Assembly (NCBI GenBank): GCA_019420505.1
Contig: JAHZHC010000011.1
Coordinates: 1 to 56,728 of the forward strand
Length of the DNA stretch: 56,728 nt
Direction: 5' to 3'
Source: Ruminococcus sp.
GTDB taxonomy: Bacteria; Bacillota; Clostridia; Oscillospirales; Ruminococcaceae
Made by a program: the position numbers and the translations under genes
In this document: positions 50,588-56,728 of the stretch, piece after piece
Numbering within the stretch: the first letter of the stretch is position 1
Layout: the number at the start of each line of letters is the position of its first letter
Notes under the pieces: generated by a model
The model's database searches: none
Seen by the model: only the letters and a program-made list of their open reading frames with translations
Told to the model about the DNA's origin: nothing

Positions 50588-51961
50588 ATGTACAATACAG
50601 TGTTACAGTTAATTGCTCAAAGAAATCTTAAAGCAATCAAGGTTATTTTTGAGAACATGAATGAAGCGGATATTGCTGATCTTCTTCAGCAGTTTCATGA
50701 TGAAACTGACGTAGATACAAAGGATTTGCCGCTTCTTTTCAGGCTTTTGCCAAAAGACGTTGCGGCAGATGTTTTTGCTTATATGGACAGCGATATGCAG
50801 GAGATGCTTATCAACTCTTTTACTGACCGTGAGCTTCAGCAGGTAATTGATGATTTATTTATTGATGATACAGTTGATATTATTGAAGAGATGCCTGCAA
50901 ATGTTGTTTCCCGAATTCTTAAGAATGCGGACATGGAAACAAGAAAACAGATAAATCAGATTTTAAAATATCCGAAGGACAGCGCCGGTTCGATAATGAC
51001 AACCGAGTATGTTTATCTCAATAAGGATATGACTGTAAGTGAAGCTTTAAAAAAAATCCGTCAGCTTGGAATGGTAAAGGAAACGGTTTATACTCTTTAT
51101 GTAACCGAGGCAAGAAAGCTTATAGGTGTGCTTTCTGTATTGGATATACTTACATCTGACGATGATGATGTTATTGAAGATATCATGGATACCAATGTTA
51201 TTACTGTTGACACTCATGAGGACAGAGAGCTTGTTGCGGCGCAGTTCTCAAAATACGACTTTCTTGCGCTTCCTGTCGTAGACAAAGAAAACCGTATTGT
51301 GGGAATTGTTACCTTTGACGACGCTATGGATGTAATGCAGGAGGAAAACACAGAGGACTTCTCTCGTATGGCGGCTATGGCTCCTATTGAAGACCCATAT
51401 TTTAAAACTTCGGTTTTTGCACATGCGAGAAACAGAATTTTATGGCTTTTGGTTCTTATGCTTTCGGCTACGATAACCGGTTCAATCATTACAAAATATG
51501 AAGCGGCTTTTGCGGCTGTTCCTTTGCTGGTGTCATTTATCCCAATGCTTACGGGAACAGGCGGTAACTGCGGCTCTCAGACTTCCACTATGATTATCAG
51601 AGGAATGTCTTTGGGAGAGATCAGGCTTAAAGATTTCTTTAAGGTTGTATTCAAAGAATTCAGGATTTCTCTGATTGTCAGTACGATTCTTGCGGTGGTA
51701 AACGGAATAAGAATTTATATAACCTACACATATTTTCATACTGATACATCCGCAGATCCGATAAAGCTTTCTATAACGGTGAGCCTTGCTATAATTGCCA
51801 CAGTTATAATGTCAAAATTAATCGGATGCATGCTGCCTATGCTTGCAAAGAGGTTTCATTTAGACCCTGCTATAATGGCTGCGCCGCTTATTACGACTAT
51901 CGTAGATACCTGTTCAACTTTAGTGTTTTTTAATATTGCCATGCAGATGTTTAATTTATAA
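50588..51961 (+). CDS. mgtE: MgtE-type magnesium transporter
   Basis: 457 residues. It has the N-terminal helical MgtE domain (about 1-130), two CBS domains (about 130-255) and five membrane helices (about 280-457) with TGTGGNCGSQTSTMIIRG, the pore signature. It imports Mg2+ and is gated by Mg2+ bound to the cytosolic domains. The ATG at 50588 follows GGGGGGAA; the frame opening at 50567 has no RBS. A structured leader precedes the gene. Confidence 0.95.
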   Translation: MYNTVLQLIAQRNLKAIKVIFENMNEADIADLLQQFHDETDVDTKDLPLLFRLLPKDVAADVFAYMDSDMQEMLINSFTDRELQQVIDDLFIDDTVDIIEEMPANVVSRILKNADMETRKQINQILKYPKDSAGSIMTTEYVYLNKDMTVSEALKKIRQLGMVKETVYTLYVTEARKLIGVLSVLDILTSDDDDVIEDIMDTNVITVDTHEDRELVAAQFSKYDFLALPVVDKENRIVGIVTFDDAMDVMQEENTEDFSRMAAMAPIEDPYFKTSVFAHARNRILWLLVLMLSATITGSIITKYEAAFAAVPLLVSFIPMLTGTGGNCGSQTSTMIIRGMSLGEIRLKDFFKVVFKEFRISLIVSTILAVVNGIRIYITYTYFHTDTSADPIKLSITVSLAIIATVIMSKLIGCMLPMLAKRFHLDPAIMAAPLITTIVDTCSTLVFFNIAMQMFNL

Positions 51962-52015
51962 TTTCTTTCTTATTTTTAATAAGTGCTGCATTATGTTTCA
52001 TATTGAAAAAGCTTA

Positions 52016-52054
52016 CCCCGAATTGCTGTTTCAGGCAATTCGGGGATTTTTATT
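52016..52054. terminator. Bidirectional terminator between mgtE and sigK
   Basis: CCCCGAATTGC/GCAATTCGGGG, 11 bp, 8-nt loop, ATTTTTATT on the plus side. Confidence 0.9.
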
Positions 52055-52742
52055 ATTTATCCTCATATTTATCATGCAGTGTTTCAAGGGCTTTTTTTTC
52101 AATTCTTGATACATAAGAACGTGATATCTTTAGCTTGGCGGCTATTTCACGCTGGGTCATGGGAGCGTTTCCTGAAAGTCCGTAGCGCATTATCAGGATT
52201 TCGGTTTCTCTGGGGGTTAGATATTTATCTATAAACTTATATAACTGCTCAGATTTTATAATCAGTTCGATTTTGTCGGCGACAGATTCGTCGTCCGGGA
52301 TAATATCTATTAAGGTAAGCTGATTTCCGTTGCGGTCGGTTTCTATAGGTTCGTCGAAATGAAGCTCTCCGGCAGTTTTTTTCAGGCTTCTGAAATGCAT
52401 GAGGATTTCATTCTCTACGCATCTGCTGCCATATGTAGCGAAACGGCAGCCTTTTGTATAATCGAAGGTTGATACAGCTTTTATTAGTCCAATGGTTCCG
52501 ATTGAGATCAGGTCGTCCTGGTCCTGAGAATTTGAGTAATATTTTTTTATAATATGAGCAACAAGACGTAGGTTGTGTTCAATCAGCTTGTCTCTGGCCT
52601 TTGAATCGCCTTCTGCCATTTTTACGAAGTACTCGTGTTCCTCTTTTGCCGATAAGGGCTTTGGAAAAACATTCTGATTTTCAAAGTGAAGAGCAAAGAA
52701 TAAAAAGTGCTGAGATAAAAAATTCAATAAAAGAGTGAGCAT
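52053..52742 (-). CDS. sigK: Sporulation sigma factor SigK (pro-SigK), uninterrupted
   Basis: 229 residues. The hydrophobic pro-sequence (1-25, LTLLLNFLSQHFLFFALHF) is followed by FPKPLSAKEE and sigma region 2 (LRLVAHIIKKYY, DLISIGTIGLIKAVSTFD, CRFATYGSRCVENEILMHFR), then region 4 (YLTPRETEILIMRYGLSG; MTQREIAAKLKISRSYVSRI). SigK drives late mother-cell genes after SpoIVB-triggered cleavage. The gene is in one piece, with no skin-type insertion. The start at 52742 is 6 nt after GGAGG; a terminator-like hairpin covers this region. Confidence 0.93.
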   Translation of the reverse strand: MLTLLLNFLSQHFLFFALHFENQNVFPKPLSAKEEHEYFVKMAEGDSKARDKLIEHNLRLVAHIIKKYYSNSQDQDDLISIGTIGLIKAVSTFDYTKGCRFATYGSRCVENEILMHFRSLKKTAGELHFDEPIETDRNGNQLTLIDIIPDDESVADKIELIIKSEQLYKFIDKYLTPRETEILIMRYGLSGNAPMTQREIAAKLKISRSYVSRIEKKALETLHDKYEDK

Positions 52743-52805
52743 AAAAAACCTCCCGAAAAGCAGATTAAACAACAGGTGTTAATTAATCCTATGCGCTTTT
52801 CGGGA
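52743..52805 (-). promoter_or_regulatory. Hairpin plus T-tract ending at the sigK start codon
   Basis: On the minus strand TCCCGAAAAGC (52795-52805) pairs perfectly over 11 bp with GCTTTTCGGGA (52751-52761). An inner GGATTAA/TTAATC pairing extends it. The stem is followed by GGTTTTTT and then ATG. The 3' arm shares GGGA with the Shine-Dalgarno, so one structure could terminate transcription or hide the ribosome site. Confidence 0.7.
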
Positions 52806-52833
52806 TTGTCTATGCAAGTACTTTTATACTTAT

Positions 52834-53250
52834 TTATTTGTCACCCATCCAAACGTGTACAGAAAAACTGCATTTGCAAATCGGACAGCAGGTAGTGTGT
52901 TTTCCTCTTTTTCTGGGAAGTCTCAGAGTTTTTCCGCAGTTTGGGCAGCGTTTGAAACAGTAAATTGTGTTTTGCTTCATTCTTGAAAGCAGCTTTGAAA
53001 ATGTTCTGCGAATTCCGGCAGTTAAATTCAGATATTTTAAGTTTTCAGCACTTCTTTTAGAGATATTACGGGACAAGCATCTGAATATTCCATAAAAGAA
53101 AAGAACAAGTCCAATGAGATATAGGGTAAATGAATGAACAAAAAGATTAATAAAAGCAATGATTACATATATTATAGTTAATCCCAACAGCATTGAATCA
53201 GGACCGTATCTTCCTTGCATAAACTGTTGTAAACGATATCGAAAATTCAT
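52834..53250 (-). CDS. Small membrane protein with zinc ribbon
   Basis: 138 residues. Two helices (about 20-38 and 41-58) are followed by a basic linker and a C-terminal zinc-ribbon-like module: CPNCGKTLRLPRKRG then CCPICKC (CxxC-x16-CxxC). YGPDSMLLGL at the start is recurrent in clostridial hypothetical membrane proteins. The function is unknown. It is immediately upstream of sigK in the same direction; the sigK hairpin could end its transcript. AAGGAA precedes the ATG. Confidence 0.75.
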   Translation of the reverse strand: MNFRYRLQQFMQGRYGPDSMLLGLTIIYVIIAFINLFVHSFTLYLIGLVLFFYGIFRCLSRNISKRSAENLKYLNLTAGIRRTFSKLLSRMKQNTIYCFKRCPNCGKTLRLPRKRGKHTTCCPICKCSFSVHVWMGDK

Positions 53251-53275
53251 TTAATTTCAGATTCCTTTCTTATTG

Positions 53276-53311
53276 TTAAAAAACAAGGGTATGCCTTATG
53301 TCTGCATACCC
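53276..53311 (-). terminator. Terminator of the PrsA-like lipoprotein
   Basis: GGGTATGC (53287-53294)/GCATACCC (53304-53311), followed on the minus strand by TTGTTTTTT. Confidence 0.85.
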
Positions 53312-53320
53312 CTCTTTGTT

Positions 53321-54601
53321 TTACTTTTTGCTTTTTTCGTTTTGAATGTTATATATCTTTTCTACGGTATAACGATCAATTGCTTTATCGTTTATATCAT
53401 ATGAAATTTTGCTTACCCAATCATCTAACATCTTCTGATAATCATCAGATTTCATCTGATAAAGAATCGTATCATGGTTTTGTTCGTCAGCAACATATTC
53501 TTTGCTTCTTTCAGCAATGTCGCCCTTAATAAAAATATAATAGCTGCTGTCATCTTCATATGCAGTTGCTTTTCCGACTTCAAGCTCTTTAATTTTAGTA
53601 AGAGCTTTTCCCTGAATTGATTCAAGATCGGAGTCTTTTAAAACACCATAGTTTGTCATTGATTCATTTGGATAAGGATTTTCAGCTTCAGAATTGTCGT
53701 CTGATGCGGAACTTTCATCATCAGCTGTCGATGAAGTATTGTCAGCACTTACATCTGTTGCAGACTCTGTTTCACCTTCAGCTTCATAACTTGATAAAGT
53801 GCCTTCTGTCATGCTGCTGTCAGTATTTTCTGAGGAAGATTCATCAGCTTTAGTATCATCTGTTGAATTTGTATCTGAAGTGCTGTCAGCTGCTGAAGAA
53901 GCATTGTTCTGTTCTTCCTGATATTTTTTATATGCATCAATGACAGTGTCAAATTCTTCAAAGTTCAAGCCTTCGGCCATTTTGAGATATTTATCTCTGA
54001 GATCTTTGCTTTCTTTATCAGCTTTTTCATCCTGAGCGTTTTTAGCGAAGCTCATCACTTTATATCTCAAAAAGTTATCGTTTACATATTTAACAAGGTC
54101 ATCATTTGAAACCTCTTCAACTCCGCCTTCAGCATAATAATAATCAAATATAGCTGTACGTTTTGCTGAATTAAGATATACCTCTTTAAGAGATTCTCTG
54201 CTTATACCCTGTTCTTCAAAATCATCTCCTGCTTGTTCCCATGTGTCTGAAACTGTGGAGTTGATTTCTTTGATTTTATCATCGTCAAGCTTAAGTTTAA
54301 GTTCATCGAACTTATCGTTGATTGCAGCATGCTCCTTTGTATGATCAAGAGCAATTTCTGCTACATAGTCAGTAAAATTCTTGCCGTCAATTTTCTGGTT
54401 GAGGAAATCGGCAGTAACACCGGTTTGATATAAGGTATTGATCTGAGTTGACATTTCATTATAAATATAGTCAATGTAAATTCCGGCTTTTATTTTTTCA
54501 TCATTCGCTTTTAATGCGTAGCTTGTGTCAGCACATCCTGTAACGCAGGCAGCAATTGTTACGGCAGTAAAAAAAGCCGCAGTTTTCTTTAATATTGCCA
54601 T
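53321..54601 (-). CDS. PrsA/SurA-like foldase lipoprotein with a disordered insert
   Basis: 426 residues. The signal peptide ends TGC (IAACVTGC; lipid Cys about 23). An N-terminal helical SurA-like domain (about 30-190) and a C-terminal part with YGVLKDSDLESIQGKALTKI then ELEVGKATAYEDDSSYYIFI resemble the end of a parvulin-type foldase. Between them lies an acidic disordered stretch of about 95 residues rich in Ser, Asp, Glu and Thr. The conserved core of a parvulin domain is not evident, so prolyl isomerase activity is doubtful. The start at 54601 is preferred because the ATG at 54613 directly abuts AAAGGA. Expected at the outer face of the membrane. Confidence 0.75.
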   Translation of the reverse strand: MAILKKTAAFFTAVTIAACVTGCADTSYALKANDEKIKAGIYIDYIYNEMSTQINTLYQTGVTADFLNQKIDGKNFTDYVAEIALDHTKEHAAINDKFDELKLKLDDDKIKEINSTVSDTWEQAGDDFEEQGISRESLKEVYLNSAKRTAIFDYYYAEGGVEEVSNDDLVKYVNDNFLRYKVMSFAKNAQDEKADKESKDLRDKYLKMAEGLNFEEFDTVIDAYKKYQEEQNNASSAADSTSDTNSTDDTKADESSSENTDSSMTEGTLSSYEAEGETESATDVSADNTSSTADDESSASDDNSEAENPYPNESMTNYGVLKDSDLESIQGKALTKIKELEVGKATAYEDDSSYYIFIKGDIAERSKEYVADEQNHDTILYQMKSDDYQKMLDDWVSKISYDINDKAIDRYTVEKIYNIQNEKSKK

Positions 54602-54806
54602 TAACTTTAACATTCCTTTCTGAATTTAATTTCAAGGGTGTTTACACCTTAAAACTTAATGCATTTTTTTATGTTCTATAATTAATATATTATACAACTT
54701 TTTTGCATTTAAGTCAAGGGATTTTGCTTAAATCGCTAAATTTTTCATAAATTGAACAATGTTTGCACAGAATATTATCTGAAAGTTTAAACGGAGTTCG
54801 ATTTCG

Positions 54807-54835
54807 TTGATTTTTTTTAGCCGGTGTGATATACT
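54807..54835 (+). promoter_or_regulatory. Promoter of pepF
   Basis: TTGATT (54807-54812), 17 nt, TATACT (54830-54835). Confidence 0.7.
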
Positions 54836-54870
54836 AACTATAATGTAATGTAATGAAAGGATGGATTTAT

Positions 54871-56670
54871 ATGAGCGAAGAAAGAATTCCGGAAAGAAGT
54901 GAACAGAACCCCAAATATACTTGGGCTATTGAGGATATATATGCAGATGACAGCCTTTGGCGGGCTGATCTTGAAAAGCTGAAAGCAATGCCGGAAAGGC
55001 TGATTGCTTTTAAAGGAAAACTTAGCGAAAGCGGAAATACTCTTTTGGAATTTCTCACGCTGTCTGATGAAATATCCGTGCTTTGTGACAGCCTTGGAAA
55101 TTATGCACAGAGAAAAAGCGATGAGGATACTGCAAATTCGGTTTATCAGGCAATGACTGGTCAACTGACAAATATTTTCGTTAAAATTAATTCTGTTTTA
55201 AGTTTTGCAACTCCCGAGTTGGTTTCTGTTTCAGATGTGAGAATGGAGGAGCTTTACACTGAGGCGCCGGGGATTGAGCTTTACAGAACTCATTTAGACA
55301 GAATAAGAAAACAAAGGGATCATATTCTTTCCGATGCCGAAGAAAAAATACTTGCTCTTTCCGGAGAAATGGCACAATCGCCCGAAAATATTTATTCAAT
55401 GTTTTCTGATGCAGATTTAAAGTTCCCGGATGCAACGGATAGGGACGGAGTAAAACATCAGGTTACTCACGGAAGCTACATTCCGCTTGTTCAGTCAAAG
55501 GACAGGACATTGAGAAAATCGGCCTTTGAGTCTATGTATCATACCTATGACAATTTTAAAAATACTTGTGCTGCTACATTATCCGCACAGGTAAAAGCTT
55601 TGAATTTTTATGCCAAAGCCAGAAAATATAATTCAACGCTTGAGGCGGCTTTGTCTGATACTGATGTTCCGACGGAGGTTTATTATAATCTGATTAATGC
55701 TGTACATGAAAACATGCATTATATGTATGACTATGTAAAACTAAGAAAAAAAATAATGGGCCTTGAAGAACTTCATATGTATGATCTTTATACTCCTGTT
55801 GTTCCTGATTTTGATATGAAGATAACATTTGAACAGGCAAAAGAAATTGTGTTTAAGGCTCTTGAACCTATGGGAAAAGAATACCTTGCTATTTTAAAAG
55901 AGGGTTTTGAAAACCGTTGGATAGACGTTTATGAGAATCAGGGGAAGACCAGCGGCGCTTATTCCGCAGGAGCGAGAGTTCATCCATATGTGCTTCTTAA
56001 TCATAAGGACACTCTTAATTGTATGTTTACACTGGCTCATGAAATGGGGCATGCAATTCATTCATACTTGTCAAATAAGAATCAGCCTGTGATATATTCG
56101 AATTATGTGATTTTTGTGGCAGAAGTGGCGTCAACCTGCAACGAAGCGCTGCTTATGCAGTATCTGTTGAAAAATACGGAGGATAAGCGTGAAAAAGCAT
56201 ATCTTATAAATTATTTTCTTGAGCAGTTCAGAACAACGTTATACCGTCAGACAATGTTTGCTGAGTTTGAGTTGAAAATAAATGAACAGATTGCAAAGGG
56301 AGAAACTCTGACAGCGGATAGTTTGAATAAACTGTATCACAGTTTGAATGAACTTTATTTTGGCAATGATATTGTAATAGACAGTGAAATTGATTTGGAG
56401 TGGGCAAGAATACCGCATTTCTATTATGATTATTATGTATATCAGTATGCTACAGGCTATTCAGCGGCTATTGCGTTATCTCAGAGAATTTTGTCAGAGG
56501 GCGAAACTGCGGTAAAAGATTATATTAATTTTCTCAGCGGAGGTTGTTCAAAGGATCCTATATCGTTACTAAAGGGAGCAGGCGTAGATATGACAACATC
56601 AAAACCTGTTTCGGATGCGCTTAAGCTTTTCGGAGAACTTATCAGTGAGATGGAACAATTAATTCAATAA
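54871..56670 (+). CDS. pepF: Oligoendopeptidase F
   Basis: 599 residues, the usual length. A cytoplasmic M3-family zinc metallopeptidase that cuts peptides of about 7-17 residues. HEMGH begins at His390 (LAHEMGHAIHSYLS), with the downstream Glu ligand in VAEVASTCNEALLM. The N-terminal lid domain contains TWAIEDIYADDSLWRADLEK. The ATG at 54871 follows AAAGGATGG; the frame opening at 54853 would start inside that region. About 58 bp of sequence remain after the stop, with nothing recognisable. Confidence 0.95.
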   Translation: MSEERIPERSEQNPKYTWAIEDIYADDSLWRADLEKLKAMPERLIAFKGKLSESGNTLLEFLTLSDEISVLCDSLGNYAQRKSDEDTANSVYQAMTGQLTNIFVKINSVLSFATPELVSVSDVRMEELYTEAPGIELYRTHLDRIRKQRDHILSDAEEKILALSGEMAQSPENIYSMFSDADLKFPDATDRDGVKHQVTHGSYIPLVQSKDRTLRKSAFESMYHTYDNFKNTCAATLSAQVKALNFYAKARKYNSTLEAALSDTDVPTEVYYNLINAVHENMHYMYDYVKLRKKIMGLEELHMYDLYTPVVPDFDMKITFEQAKEIVFKALEPMGKEYLAILKEGFENRWIDVYENQGKTSGAYSAGARVHPYVLLNHKDTLNCMFTLAHEMGHAIHSYLSNKNQPVIYSNYVIFVAEVASTCNEALLMQYLLKNTEDKREKAYLINYFLEQFRTTLYRQTMFAEFELKINEQIAKGETLTADSLNKLYHSLNELYFGNDIVIDSEIDLEWARIPHFYYDYYVYQYATGYSAAIALSQRILSEGETAVKDYINFLSGGCSKDPISLLKGAGVDMTTSKPVSDALKLFGELISEMEQLIQ

Positions 56671-56728
56671 TTTATAAATAACCCTCTTGAAAATAGAGAT
56701 AAGTTAGAATAAAACTAAAAACCCCCGG

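Overview
The window looks like a chromosomal piece from a low-GC, anaerobic, spore-forming Clostridia, most likely Oscillospiraceae (Ruminococcus-like). The basis is strict-anaerobe metabolism (pyruvate:ferredoxin oxidoreductase, HydF, rubredoxin), Gram-positive sporulation genes (spoIVB, spo0A, sigK) and Firmicutes arrangements such as rplU-prp-rpmA and obg-mrnC-yebC. No rRNA, tRNA, CRISPR array or complete mobile element was recognised. The sequence begins inside a 96-bp tandem repeat, so the left edge is probably an assembly break.

Layout. 1-2000: three 96-bp repeats, an XRE-type membrane regulator and repeat-rich DNA. 2-5 kb: NAD synthetase and a D-2-hydroxyacid dehydrogenase with a cysteine tail. 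5.3-13.2 kb: the most unusual region. A leftward overlapping operon (PqqD-like RRE protein, S26-type peptidase, ABC exporter, nucleotidyltransferase) faces a rightward secreted protein with six 118-residue repeats, a 39-residue peptide, a small lipoprotein and an HPr-kinase-like kinase. This resembles a Firmicutes lasso/RiPP locus from which the cyclase and transglutaminase-like protease are missing. 13.3-18.6 kb: nifJ with a Rex box, a small membrane protein and tcdA. 18.9-24.6 kb: one operon joining a DeoR regulator, FruK, fructose PTS IIABC, HPr and Enzyme I. 25-28 kb: a MATE transporter behind a possible RBS-sequestering pseudoknot, and cardiolipin synthase. 28-32 kb: rplJL with attenuator, spo0A and spoIVB. 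32-36 kb: small membrane protein, GH25 protein, DUF3793 protein and a two-gene ABC exporter. 36.5-40.2 kb: yebC, mrnC, obg, rpmA, prp, rplU. 40.5-45.9 kb: glpK, ppk1, a DUF1275 remnant and an unknown two-start gene. 46-52 kb: aspartokinase, ApgM, rubredoxin, hydF, mgtE. 52-56.7 kb: sigK, a zinc-ribbon membrane protein, a PrsA-like lipoprotein and pepF.

Main points for a second look: (1) the incomplete RiPP-like cassette and its GWG-tailed candidate precursor; (2) Spo0A with Glu instead of Asp at residue 56, the phosphorylation site; (3) the structured MATE leader; (4) a hairpin-bearing dispersed repeat with a compensatory base change; (5) a terminator-like hairpin ending at the sigK start codon. 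Eighteen vegetative-type promoters with 17-nt spacers could be placed and were used, with ribosome binding sites, to correct several start codons.
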